Source: G020354645 sp050053515 (GTDB taxonomy: Bacteria; Desulfobacterota; Desulfobacteria; Desulfobacterales; G020354645). Taken from it: a stretch of DNA of 8,254 nucleotides. This document shows, piece after piece, positions 1-7,186 of this stretch. The stretch spans positions 1 through 8,254 of the forward strand of contig JASFTQ010000207.1 in the NCBI GenBank assembly GCA_050053515.1, in the 5' to 3' direction. Numbering within the stretch: position 1 is the first letter of the stretch; each line of letters opens with the position of its first letter. The position numbers were made by a program, and so were the translations under genes. The notes under the pieces were generated by a model that saw only the letters and a list, made by a program, of their open reading frames with translations, was not told the origin of the DNA and made no database searches.

Positions 1-2
1 CT

Positions 3-137
3 GCGGAGGTGGCGCTGACGGACAAGGCACTAACGGATAAAAAGAAGGCCATATTGCATAACCTGGCAGCCGAGCTGGCGCTCGAAGATGATTTTGTCGA
101 CCGCAAGTTGGCCAAAATTCAAAAAAGGAATGGATGA
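3..137 (+). CDS. C-terminal 44 residues of an unidentified protein (5' end outside window)
   Basis: This frame is open from the window edge to a TGA at 135-137, while the other two forward frames hit stops within about 40 bases. The 44 visible residues are charged and look helical (for example LAAELALEDDFVDRKLAKI), ending in a basic KIQKRNG tail. That suits the C-terminal helix of a soluble protein but carries no family motif I recognise. The gene lies 49 bases upstream of the GH15 gene on the same strand, with no obvious terminator between, so it could share a transcript with it. GH15 proteins of this type are often found near trehalose or glycan genes, but nothing in this tail confirms that. 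It is called real because the frame is open and well composed; the function is unknown. Confidence 0.5.
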   Translation, partial: AEVALTDKALTDKKKAILHNLAAELALEDDFVDRKLAKIQKRNG

Positions 138-174
138 TCTCCCCGATGGTTGTCACCAATAGATTATCGGTCAA

Positions 175-180
175 AAGGAA
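175..180 (+). promoter_or_regulatory. Ribosome binding site of the GH15 gene
   Basis: AAGGAA lies 6 bases before the ATG at 187. It supports that ATG as the start, as does the immediate match of the following residues to the conserved beginning of the family. Confidence 0.6.
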
Positions 181-186
181 ACTTAC

Positions 187-1992
187 ATGACAAACTTGAA
201 TTACGGTGTTGTTGGAAATTGCACAACTGCCGCCTTGATTTCACGAGACGGCTGCATCGAATGGTGCTGTCTTCCCAGCTTTGATTCACCATCCGTATTT
301 GCCAAGATCCTTGACAAAAACAGGGGCGGAGAATTTGGGGTTCAGGTCTCATCGGATTACAAAATCCGGCAGGCGTATATCGACAAAACCAATGTCCTGG
401 TGACCACCTTTTCCAGAAACAACGACAAATTTGAGCTCATTGATTTTATGCCCCGTTATAAGGGCGAATCCGGCAAATATCATCACCCGCCGGATATCAT
501 CCGTTATGTCCGGCATATTTCAGGCAAACCGGAATTCCGGATTGTATATGACCCGAGACCGTGTTTCGGCCGATACGATGTCAAAACTGAAGTGCGTAAC
601 GAATATATTAAAACCGGGACACTTGAAGGCTCTTATGAATCGGTCTACTTGTATTCAGATCTCGATCTCGGCCGGATAGCAAACCGCACACCCATTGCAA
701 TTAAGCAAGATTGTTATCTGCTATTGAGCTACAATCAAAAGCTTGTTGAACTGGACCTGGATGCGGTTCGGCTGGAATATGAAAAAACACGCGTTTACTG
801 GCTCAATTGGTCGGCGAATACCCGGCGGTTTTCCCGCTTCAATGAAACCATTATCCGCAGCGCGCTGGTATTAAAACTGCTTTCTTATCAGAAAACCGGT
901 GCCATTCTGGCTGCGGTAACTACCTCTTTGCCCGAGGCGCTGGGAACCGGAAGAAATTGGGACTACCGGTATTGCTGGCTGCGGGATGCATCCATGTGTG
1001 TTGCGGTGCTGACAAAGCTCGGCCACTACAGGGTGGCCAAACGTTTTTTAGATTTCATCCTGGATATTATTCCGTATAAAGACGAGAAAATTCAGACGAT
1101 GTATGGCATTGACGGCCAGAAGATTTTGAAGGAAAGAGAGCTGGATTTTCTGGACGGATATGAGAACTGCAAACCGGTGCGTATCGGAAATGCCGCCTAC
1201 ACCCAGAAGCAAAATGATATCTTTGGCGAACTGCTGGATGTCATCTACCAGTATTTGGGGATTTTCAAGCGCGAGGTCGTCGAAAACAAGGAAGATATTT
1301 GGACGGTTGTCAGAACGCTGGCAAGGCACGTGGAACGCAACTGGACAAAAAAAGACCGGGGAATCTGGGAGTTCCGGGGCCGGAAAAAACATTTTACATT
1401 CTCCAAGCTGCTTTCCTGGGTGGCCATGGACCGCGCCATGAAAATCGCCGGGTATTTCGGCATGGATAATTATGTCAATGTATGGTCGAATATCAGGGAC
1501 AAAATAGAAAAAGATATCCACAAAAAGGGGTGGAATACGGAGGTCCACGCCTTTGTCCAGGCCTACGGCGAAAATCATCTGGATGCCTCCACTCTTTTAA
1601 TGGAACATTATGGCTTCCTTCAGGGGGATAACCCTAAATTCGTCAGCACGGTTAGATTGACCGAAAAACGGCTGTCCCGGGACGGACTCATGTATCGTTA
1701 TCGCAACGAGGATGACTTTGGCATGCCTCAATCGTCTTTTACGATTTGTACATTCTGGTTCATTAAGGCCCTTTACAAAATTGGGGAAAAAGAAAAAGCC
1801 GAAAAGATGTTTCAAAAGGTCTTGAGTTACCGGAACCACGTGGGTCTGCTGAGTGAGGATATTGATTTTGAAACCAAAAGACTGCTGGGCAATTTCCCCC
1901 AGGGATACAGTCATATCGCCCTGATAGATGCTGCCATCACGCTGTGCGGAGAGTGTGTGACCGATCAACCGCACGAATTCAGAGAAAGCTGA
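187..1992 (+). CDS. Glycoside hydrolase family 15 protein (glucoamylase/trehalase-like)
   Basis: This 601-residue protein has the usual length of bacterial GH15 enzymes, which hydrolyse terminal alpha-glucosidic bonds (glucoamylase, glucodextranase or trehalase) with inversion. Residues 1-230 form the trehalase-like N-terminal beta-sandwich domain (YGVVGNC, then DGCIEWCCLPSFDSPSVFA). From about 230 on is the (alpha/alpha)6 barrel. Visible family motifs are GRNWDYRYCWLRDAS around W258-D267 in the substrate pocket, FLDGYENCKPVRIGNAA, and RGIWEFRG, whose E395 is the expected general acid. Near the C-terminus the usual EGxF..CSFW block that carries the general base reads MPQSSFTICTFWF, with Q515 where glutamate would align. 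There is no signal peptide, so it is probably cytoplasmic. The start is fixed by AAGGAA 6 bases upstream. DUF302 follows after 11 bases. The family call is secure; the substrate, and whether it is fully active, are not. Confidence 0.93.
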   Translation: MTNLNYGVVGNCTTAALISRDGCIEWCCLPSFDSPSVFAKILDKNRGGEFGVQVSSDYKIRQAYIDKTNVLVTTFSRNNDKFELIDFMPRYKGESGKYHHPPDIIRYVRHISGKPEFRIVYDPRPCFGRYDVKTEVRNEYIKTGTLEGSYESVYLYSDLDLGRIANRTPIAIKQDCYLLLSYNQKLVELDLDAVRLEYEKTRVYWLNWSANTRRFSRFNETIIRSALVLKLLSYQKTGAILAAVTTSLPEALGTGRNWDYRYCWLRDASMCVAVLTKLGHYRVAKRFLDFILDIIPYKDEKIQTMYGIDGQKILKERELDFLDGYENCKPVRIGNAAYTQKQNDIFGELLDVIYQYLGIFKREVVENKEDIWTVVRTLARHVERNWTKKDRGIWEFRGRKKHFTFSKLLSWVAMDRAMKIAGYFGMDNYVNVWSNIRDKIEKDIHKKGWNTEVHAFVQAYGENHLDASTLLMEHYGFLQGDNPKFVSTVRLTEKRLSRDGLMYRYRNEDDFGMPQSSFTICTFWFIKALYKIGEKEKAEKMFQKVLSYRNHVGLLSEDIDFETKRLLGNFPQGYSHIALIDAAITLCGECVTDQPHEFRES

Positions 1993-2003
1993 GGGCGCTA
2001 ACT

Positions 2004-2303
2004 ATGAGTTGCTATTTCAGCAAAAAGATGGAAACCTCACCCGGGGAAGCCGTTGCGACGGTTACCGAAGCGCTCAAAGCAGTGGGTTTCGGTATTCTGA
2101 CGGAGATTGATGTGGGCCATACCTTAAAAAATAAGCGTGATGTTGATTTTAGGAACTACAAGATCCTCGGTGCCTGTAATCCCCCTTTTGCTTATCAGGC
2201 TTTGCGGGCTTAGGACAAGATCGGTACGATGCTTCCCTGCAATGTGATCGTGCAAAAAACAGCTCAAGGTGATATCGAAGTCGCTTCAATGGATCCGATA
2301 TCC
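2004..2303 (+). pseudogene. DUF302 protein gene, interrupted by in-frame TAG and missing its 3' end
   Basis: The first 69 codons from the ATG at 2004 encode a clear DUF302 protein: YFSKKM, TEALKAVGFGILTEIDV, DVDFRNYKILGACNPP and YQALRA. This family has small alpha/beta proteins of roughly 130 residues whose role is poorly defined. A TAG stands at 2211-2213. The same frame then continues directly with DKIGTMLPCNVIVQKTAQG and DIEVASMDP, which is the next conserved part of the family. Related proteins, as I recall them, have a glutamate where the stop stands, so one GAG-to-TAG change would explain it. After about 2300 the similarity fades and the frame enters the 3' end of feoB on the other strand, staying open to 2486 without family residues. 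The last 30 or so residues therefore seem lost too. GAGGGC at 1991-1996, overlapping the GH15 stop, may be its ribosome site. A 69-residue product could still be made but would lack half the fold. Confidence 0.8.
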
Positions 2304-4487
2304 CTAGTTGAAGCCCATCAGTCTGCCCACCTGGTAAACGCAGAAGGCCATGAGCCAGGCAATCGAGGTACTGTAAAAGATACTGAACAACATCCATCTG
2401 TAGGAGCCGGTTTCCCGCCGAATGGTGGTCACGGTCGCCAGACACGGCAAATACAAGAGGACAAAGACCATCATGGAGAGGGCTGAAAGCGGTGTCATAC
2501 GGGAGGCGCGCAGGGCTTCTCGCAACGCTTCCGATTTCTCATCGGCGTCCACCGCATATAAGACCCCCAGGGTGCTGACCACAATTTCTTTGGCAACAAA
2601 GCCGGATAACAAGGCCACGCCACCGCGCCAGTCGATACCCAGGGGGGCAAAGATCGGCGCAAGGGCCTTTCCGATGCTGCCCATATATGATTTTTCGGTC
2701 TTCTCGGATTGTTGGGCCCTTTGAAGGGCCGACAATGCCGCTTCCTTTTCTTTCTCCAGTTGCTGTTTTTCCCTGTCATCGGCCATCCGGCGCCTGGCCT
2801 CGTAGGCGGCTGACGCCTTATTCATTTCAGCCCCATAATCGGTTGAATATTGAACCTGGCGCGGAAAAGCCGTGAAAGCCCAAATAATTACGGATCCGAC
2901 CAGTATCACGCCGCCCATCTTCTTCAGAAAAATTTTACTGCGGTCCCACATGCGGATCAACAGATTACGGAACATCGGAACCCGGTAAGGCGGCAATTCC
3001 ATCACGAAGGGTGCATCCGCCCCTTTTAAAAGAGTGGATCGAAATAATCTGCCGGTGAGCATGGATAGAAGGATCCCCAACAGATATACTGCAAAAATAA
3101 CGTTACCGGCGCGGTTTGTGAAAAAAGTGCCTGCCAGCGCAACATAAACCGGCAGTTTGGCCGAGCAGGACATAAAGGGCGTGATCAGGATGGTAAGGAT
3201 CCGATCTTTTTCGCTTTCGAGGGTGCGACTGGCCATGATCGCCGGAACGTTGCAGCCGAACCCCATGAGCATGGGGATAAAGGACTTCCCGTGGAGTCCG
3301 ATAAGATGCATGACCTTGTCCATCAGAAAGGCGGACCGCGCCATGTAGCCGGTATCTTCAAACAGGGCGATACAAAAGAAGAGGATCAGAATGTTGGGTA
3401 AAAAGACGATGACGCTGCCGATTCCGGCGATAACGCCGTTCAAGAGCAGATCTTTAAACAGGCTTGCCGGCAATATCCTTGCGACTAACGATGAAATCCA
3501 TGCCACCAGGGCATCGATCATCTCCATCGGGTATTCACCCACCGTGAATGTCAGCTGAAACATGGCCCAGATGAAGAGGACAAAAATGGGAAAGCCGACA
3601 AACCGGTTTGTCAAAACCAGGTCGATGTTGCGCGATATGTCGATTCGTTGCTGGGTTGTGGTTGTGCAAACCTCCTTGATGATGCCGGCAATAAATCCGT
3701 AGCGCTCATCGGTCATCACTATTTCCGGATCGTCATCAAAACGATTTGCGAGCTGGTTTCTCAGTTCGGTGGTTCGCTCCAGAATCTTTAAACTGCTCCC
3801 CGCGGGGTGCTGACCGAAGCGATCTCTTACGATTTTATCATTTTCAAGAAGTTTGATGGCAGTCCACCGGGGATTATAGGGAAGGGGTCGATTGGGGTTA
3901 TCCTCGAGGAGTTTCTGGACATCCCGGATGGCCTTTTCAATATCCTGGTTGTATTTTACCCTGCGTTTTTGGAGGTTCGGCGGATCTGCCTCGGCCAATT
4001 CGATGGCCATTTTCAACAGGGTATCAAGGCCTTCGTTCTTATTACCGACGGTAAAAGTAACCGGTACATCTAAAAGTTGCGACAGTTTTTTTCCATCGAT
4101 TTTCATCCCCCGGGCTCGGGCAAGATCAGCCATGTTAAGCGCGAATAATACCTTGCAGCCGAGCTCTCTGAACTGGGTGGCCAAATAAAGACTTCGCTCG
4201 AGGTTGGAGGCATCGATAATATCGATGACCACGTCGGGGGCTTCATCCAACACAAAATTGCGCGCCACGATTTCTTCGATGGAATACGGCGTCAGGCTGT
4301 ATGTCCCGGGGAGATCGATAATTTTTAAGTCATAGCCGTATTTACTTACGCTGCCTTGCTTTTTTTCTACGGTTACTCCCGGCCAGTTGCCCACTTTTTG
4401 TCGGGTACCGGTTAAATTATTGAAAATAGTCGTTTTTCCGGAATTGGGATTTCCGGCAAGAGCTATGGTGAGGCTTTTGGAGGCCAT
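2304..4487 (-). CDS. feoB: Ferrous iron transport protein B (G-protein-coupled Fe(II) permease)
   Basis: FeoB imports Fe(II) across the inner membrane, with an N-terminal GTPase controlling a membrane permease. At 727 residues it is full length. The G domain shows G1 GNPNSGKT (12-19), G2 Thr39 in PGVTVEKK, G3 DLPG (58-61) and G4 NMAD (118-121). The G5 loop reads TVGNKNEG instead of the more usual SA-type loop. A helical regulatory spacer follows (about 170-290). The permease has two Gate-type halves (about 295-475 and 510-725) with the conserved GCNVPAIMASRTLESEKDR and PFMSCSAKLPVY, including cysteines 412 and 441, and a second-half FVAKEIVVSTLGVLYA. A charged, coiled-coil-prone cytoplasmic stretch lies near 555-600. 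Translation starts at 4487, 10 bases after feoA, with AGGTG of the feoA stop region as ribosome site. It ends in TAG at 2304-2306. No feoC is seen. The identification is very secure. Confidence 0.98.
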   Translation of the reverse strand: MASKSLTIALAGNPNSGKTTIFNNLTGTRQKVGNWPGVTVEKKQGSVSKYGYDLKIIDLPGTYSLTPYSIEEIVARNFVLDEAPDVVIDIIDASNLERSLYLATQFRELGCKVLFALNMADLARARGMKIDGKKLSQLLDVPVTFTVGNKNEGLDTLLKMAIELAEADPPNLQKRRVKYNQDIEKAIRDVQKLLEDNPNRPLPYNPRWTAIKLLENDKIVRDRFGQHPAGSSLKILERTTELRNQLANRFDDDPEIVMTDERYGFIAGIIKEVCTTTTQQRIDISRNIDLVLTNRFVGFPIFVLFIWAMFQLTFTVGEYPMEMIDALVAWISSLVARILPASLFKDLLLNGVIAGIGSVIVFLPNILILFFCIALFEDTGYMARSAFLMDKVMHLIGLHGKSFIPMLMGFGCNVPAIMASRTLESEKDRILTILITPFMSCSAKLPVYVALAGTFFTNRAGNVIFAVYLLGILLSMLTGRLFRSTLLKGADAPFVMELPPYRVPMFRNLLIRMWDRSKIFLKKMGGVILVGSVIIWAFTAFPRQVQYSTDYGAEMNKASAAYEARRRMADDREKQQLEKEKEAALSALQRAQQSEKTEKSYMGSIGKALAPIFAPLGIDWRGGVALLSGFVAKEIVVSTLGVLYAVDADEKSEALREALRASRMTPLSALSMMVFVLLYLPCLATVTTIRRETGSYRWMLFSIFYSTSIAWLMAFCVYQVGRLMGFN

Positions 4488-4497
4488 GCAAGGGCAC

Positions 4498-4725
4498 CTA
4501 TCTTACATTGGTGACGGTGATTTTAGCGGCTTCTTCAACCCGCAGGGATATGTGGTAACCTTTGACGATCAATTCAAGCGGATCTTTGAGGGGGGCATAT
4601 TTTTCAACATACACATCGGTGCCCCTGACAATTCCCATTTCAAGGATTCTTCTACGAATCGCGCCATTGCCACCGATTTTTTCAATCGTTGCGGTCTGAC
4701 CCTCTCGTATTTCACTTAGCTGCAT
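4498..4725 (-). CDS. feoA: Ferrous iron transport protein A (SH3-like FeoB partner)
   Basis: This small cytosolic protein has an SH3-like beta-barrel that works with FeoB in Fe(II) uptake. It has 75 residues, the normal FeoA length. It shows the family pattern: MQLSEIREGQTATIEKI, a turn with GGNGAIRRRILEMGIVRGT, then YAPLKDPLELIVKGYHISLR and a final strand AAKITVTNV. The frame is open further upstream to an ATG at 4788, but the start chosen here is the ATG at 4725. It begins with the conserved family residues and has AGGGAG 7 bases upstream, whereas the extra 21 residues look non-homologous. It ends in TAG at 4498-4500, only 10 bases before feoB, so the two are surely one operon and possibly translationally coupled. 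Confidence 0.95.
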   Translation of the reverse strand: MQLSEIREGQTATIEKIGGNGAIRRRILEMGIVRGTDVYVEKYAPLKDPLELIVKGYHISLRVEEAAKITVTNVR

Positions 4726-4732
4726 GCAATAT

Positions 4733-4738
4733 CTCCCT
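4733..4738 (-). promoter_or_regulatory. Ribosome binding site that fixes the feoA start
   Basis: On the - strand this reads AGGGAG, ending 7 bases before the ATG at 4725. It selects the 75-residue FeoA over the longer 96-codon open frame. Confidence 0.7.
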
Positions 4739-4771
4739 TTTTGAGTTGATCGGAGCATAACGTGCCATCCG

Positions 4772-4806
4772 GCAAACGACACTGTCAAAGTTTAAAGCTA
4801 ACGACA
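4772..4806. repeat. Direct repeat GCWAACGACA upstream of feoA (possible operator)
   Basis: GCAAACGACA at 4772-4781 and GCTAACGACA at 4797-4806 match in 9 of 10 positions and start 25 bases apart. They lie over and just downstream of the candidate feoAB promoter. The first copy overlaps a short perfect palindrome GACACTGTC (4778-4786). The position would suit a regulator, but two short copies can arise by chance. Confidence 0.3.
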
Positions 4807-4823
4807 ACCCCGGCCATTGTCAA
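4795..4823 (-). promoter_or_regulatory. Candidate sigma-70-type promoter of feoAB
   Basis: On the - strand a perfect TTGACA (4823-4818) is followed after 17 bases by TAGCTT (4800-4795), which keeps the first T, the A and the last T of TATAAT. That would give a leader of roughly 60 bases before feoA. A second TTGACA lies at 4788-4783, but with no decent -10 at proper spacing. No classical Fur box is visible. The -10 is weak, so this is a candidate only. Confidence 0.3.
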
Positions 4824-4908
4824 TGCACAAAAATCGCCGCGCTACGCCGCCTTTCCATTTTAACACAACCAGATAGGTTCTAACCCAGACCAAATGCCAG
4901 ATGTTCCA

Positions 4909-6309
4909 TTATCCGGCAATTTCCAGTCTGGCAACCGATTCGATGTGATAGGTGTGGGGAAACATGTCTACAGGTTGAACCTCCAAAAGACTGTAGCGGT
5001 CTTGAAGCATGCCGAGGTCTCTGGCCATGGTTGCCGGATTACAGGAGACATACACGATTCGATCCGGACCCATATCCAGAACCTGCTTGGCGATGTTTTT
5101 GTGCATCCCCGCCCGAGGAGGATCGATAACCATTACATCCGGCGGCTGGCTGAGTTGTGCCAGACATTGGTTGATATCACCCTGGATAAACCGGCAATTC
5201 GATATCCCGTTTTTTCGGCAGTTATCGAGAGCGTCGGCAACCGCACTTCCGGCAAGCTCGATACCGATGACTTCCAGGGCGGAATCCGCCAGAAAAATTG
5301 CGATAGCACCCGTACCGCTGTATAAATCGACTACACGCTGATTTTCGCCAAGCCCGGCAAATCGTCTTACGACATTATACAGATTAAAGGCACCGGATGA
5401 ATTCGTCTGGAAAAACGAATTGGCCGAAATCGTGTATACCAGGGCGCCGATTTTGTCTTTTATCGACGATTCGCCTTTCAGACCGATTTCATATTCACCG
5501 ATGGCTGTGCCGGCCTTGCGGGAGGTAATGTTATTGACCACCGAGATAATTTCCGGGTATTTGCCTGCCAAAAGATCTGCCAGGGGCTGCACCTGAGTGC
5601 GGTCCTCAGCAGCGGTGATGATATTAACCAGCCACTGGTTGTAAGCAACCGAATGTCGCAGCATCAAAAAACGCCAAAAACCCAGATGGCTCTTAAGACC
5701 GTAAACCGGCGCATTTGAGTTTTTGATAAACGTCCTGACATCAGCTAAAATGCGGTTGCCAAGGTCCGGCTGCAACAGGCAGGCCCGAGTGTCCAGGACT
5801 TTATAGTAAGTTCCCGGCACATGCAGGCCGATCGCAAAGCCGCACTCCTTATTTGGCTCGTTCATTTCCCCGGGCATAAGCCATTTTCGATCGGAACAGG
5901 AAAACTCCATCTTGTTTCGGTATGCAAAAATCTTTTCTGAAGAAATCGGCGGTCGCACCCTGGCTTCTTTAATCCCTCCAATATGTTTCAGGGACTCGAT
6001 GACATGCTGGTGTTTGTATTCCAGCTGTTTTTCGTAGCGCAGAAATTGCCATTTGCAACCCCCGCAAAAACCGCTGTATGGGCAGGGCGCCTGTATTCTG
6101 TCCACAGACGGTTCCACCAATTCAACCAGCCGGGCCTCGGCATAATTTTTCTTTTTTTTGATGATGCGGGCGGTCACTCGGTCGCCCGGCACAACCTGGT
6201 CCACAAATACGACCAGCCCATTGACCCGCGCCATGCCCTTGCCGCCAAAAGCGACCCCCGTAATCTCGACCTCGATCAATTGTCCCTTTTTGACAACCAT
6301 ACGATTCAC
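4909..6309 (-). CDS. rlmD: 23S rRNA (uracil-C5)-methyltransferase, RlmD/RumA type
   Basis: This SAM-dependent enzyme makes 5-methyluridine in 23S rRNA (U1939 in E. coli numbering, if it is the true RlmD). The 466-residue protein has an N-terminal TRAM RNA-binding domain (about 1-65: GQLIEVEITGVAFGGKGMAR). The [4Fe-4S] cysteines follow: C76, C82 and C85 in CPYSGFCGGCKW, plus C177. The C-terminal Rossmann domain has the SAM loop VVDLYSGTGAIAIF (327-339), acidic VIGIELAG, IDPPRAG (395-401), the catalytic nucleophile C423 in YVSCNPATMARDL, and the base E457 in HIESVARLE. All key residues are present, so it should be active. The frame opens with GTG at 6309, only 4 bases after AAGGG; an ATG three codons in (6300) is 13 bases from it, so the exact start is uncertain. 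It ends in TAA. The paralogues RlmC, TrmA and RlmCD are alternatives; four cysteines plus TRAM favour RlmD. Confidence 0.93.
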   Translation of the reverse strand: MNRMVVKKGQLIEVEITGVAFGGKGMARVNGLVVFVDQVVPGDRVTARIIKKKKNYAEARLVELVEPSVDRIQAPCPYSGFCGGCKWQFLRYEKQLEYKHQHVIESLKHIGGIKEARVRPPISSEKIFAYRNKMEFSCSDRKWLMPGEMNEPNKECGFAIGLHVPGTYYKVLDTRACLLQPDLGNRILADVRTFIKNSNAPVYGLKSHLGFWRFLMLRHSVAYNQWLVNIITAAEDRTQVQPLADLLAGKYPEIISVVNNITSRKAGTAIGEYEIGLKGESSIKDKIGALVYTISANSFFQTNSSGAFNLYNVVRRFAGLGENQRVVDLYSGTGAIAIFLADSALEVIGIELAGSAVADALDNCRKNGISNCRFIQGDINQCLAQLSQPPDVMVIDPPRAGMHKNIAKQVLDMGPDRIVYVSCNPATMARDLGMLQDRYSLLEVQPVDMFPHTYHIESVARLEIAG

Positions 6310-6418
6310 GTTTCCCTTTTTATGGGGTTTTTGTCCACGGTGACAAATTCATAAATCGGCAACAACCCCTTGATTTGCGACCATAATTTTAATAAATATT
6401 TGAAATTAAGGTATAACT
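6310..6418. promoter_or_regulatory. Divergent promoter region between rlmD and the hydrolase gene
   Basis: These 109 bases separate two genes that point away from each other, so both promoters should lie here or just inside the genes. The right half (about 6380-6418) is very AT-rich. CATAAT at 6381-6386 and a TTGATT at 6370-6375 are loose matches to -10 and -35 elements, but not at right spacing with each other. On the - strand, AAGGG just before 6309 is the rlmD ribosome site; on the + strand AAGG at 6408-6411 serves the hydrolase. No firm promoter can be assigned. Confidence 0.35.
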
Positions 6419-7156
6419 ATGGTTAAATGTGATACGGAATCAATCTGTAAAAAGCTCGAATTTTTGTCTGACGGTTTTTTACTTCACGGGACTCTCCACC
6501 TGCCGGCAGTCAAAGCGCCACCCGTTGTCATCGGTTCTCACGGTCTGTTGAGCAGCAGTGACTCACCCAAACAGATCGAATTAGCCCGACGCTGTAATGC
6601 CTATGGTATCGCATTTTTCCGTTTTGATCATCGCGGTTGCGGAAAAAGCCAGGGTGATTTTGTTAGAGAAACCTCCCTGTCTGCTCGCTGCAGGGATCTG
6701 CGTGATGCCATCAAATTGATGCAGGCCAGCACCCGAACAGGGCACCGTATCGGGCTTTTCGGCAGCAGCCTGGGCGGTGCCACCTGTTTATCCTTGGCCG
6801 GTGACGACCGCATAGATTCTCTCGTGACGTTTGCCGCCCCGCTGCGCAGCAAATCCGTTGGCCGCTCAGTCGAATCACATAAAAGCAGGGATGATCCCTG
6901 GCCGTCATTGGATAAATTAGATCTTGATTACGACATTTCCGATAAACTTTCAAGAATTCACCATATCCTTATCTTCCATGGTGAAGCCGACACTGTCGTC
7001 CCTTTTTCAGACGCGCTCGAGATTCATCAAAAGGCCTGCGAACCTAAAATGTTAATCCGGCAACCCGGAGGTGACCACCTCATGAGTAACAAGACCCATC
7101 AGGAACAATTCGTCCGGCAAGCAGCGTTATGGTTCAAGGCCTTTTTACAACCCTAA
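6419..7156 (+). CDS. Alpha/beta hydrolase, serine-dependent, probable esterase-type
   Basis: The 245-residue cytosolic protein has the alpha/beta hydrolase fold with a complete catalytic triad. After a beta hairpin (LEFLSDGFLLHGTLHLP) it has VVIGSHGLLSSS, where H41-G42 begins the oxyanion-hole loop, then FFRFDHRGCGKSQGDF. The nucleophile elbow GLFGSSLGGAT puts Ser117 in GxSxG. The acid is D191 in FHGEADTVVPF and the base H220 in GGDHLMSN. The cap between strands 6 and 7 (about 140-182) is short, which leaves an open active site of the peptidase/dienelactone-hydrolase-like group. There is no signal peptide. AAGG 7 bases upstream supports the ATG at 6419. It ends in TAA, and the SPFH gene begins 30 bases later, so they are probably co-transcribed. 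The substrate cannot be read from the sequence. Confidence 0.9.
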   Translation: MVKCDTESICKKLEFLSDGFLLHGTLHLPAVKAPPVVIGSHGLLSSSDSPKQIELARRCNAYGIAFFRFDHRGCGKSQGDFVRETSLSARCRDLRDAIKLMQASTRTGHRIGLFGSSLGGATCLSLAGDDRIDSLVTFAAPLRSKSVGRSVESHKSRDDPWPSLDKLDLDYDISDKLSRIHHILIFHGEADTVVPFSDALEIHQKACEPKMLIRQPGGDHLMSNKTHQEQFVRQAALWFKAFLQP

Positions 7157-7175
7157 TATTTGATGCATATTCAAC

Positions 7176-7181
7176 AAGGAG
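7176..7181 (+). promoter_or_regulatory. Ribosome binding site that fixes the SPFH gene start
   Basis: AAGGAG stands 5 bases before the ATG at 7187. The open frame extends back to TTG 7160 and ATG 7163, but those codons would run through this site, so 7187 is the preferred start. Confidence 0.75.
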
Positions 7182-7186
7182 TGACT

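Noticed and set aside
143..170. Nested inverted repeats (TGGT/ACCA and CCGA/TCGG) before the GH15 gene as a regulatory RNA
   Set aside because: Arms are only 4 bases each with an unpaired bulge; this is expected by chance.
1048..1578. 176-codon open frame antisense to GH15
   Set aside because: It is a shadow of a well-conserved coding region, has no recognisable protein features and no ribosome site of note.
2254..2290. Stem-loop 2274-2290 with a T run at 2254-2259 (- strand) as a feoB terminator
   Set aside because: The stem is 7 pairs with one G-U and a 3-base loop, and the T run lies about 14 bases beyond it, so it is not a standard intrinsic terminator; it also falls in former DUF302 coding sequence.
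4726..4788. Longer FeoA reading frame starting at ATG 4788
   Set aside because: The extra 21 residues do not resemble FeoA, and a strong ribosome site sits directly before the ATG at 4725.
4840..4908. GC-rich stretch after rlmD (around 4835-4855) as a terminator
   Set aside because: GCGGCGTAGCGCGGCG followed by ATTTTT looks suggestive on the - strand, but only a 3-pair stem can form.
4894..5325. 143-codon + strand open frame antisense to the rlmD 3' half
   Set aside because: The opposite strand encodes all RlmD catalytic motifs across this span; the antisense product resembles no family.
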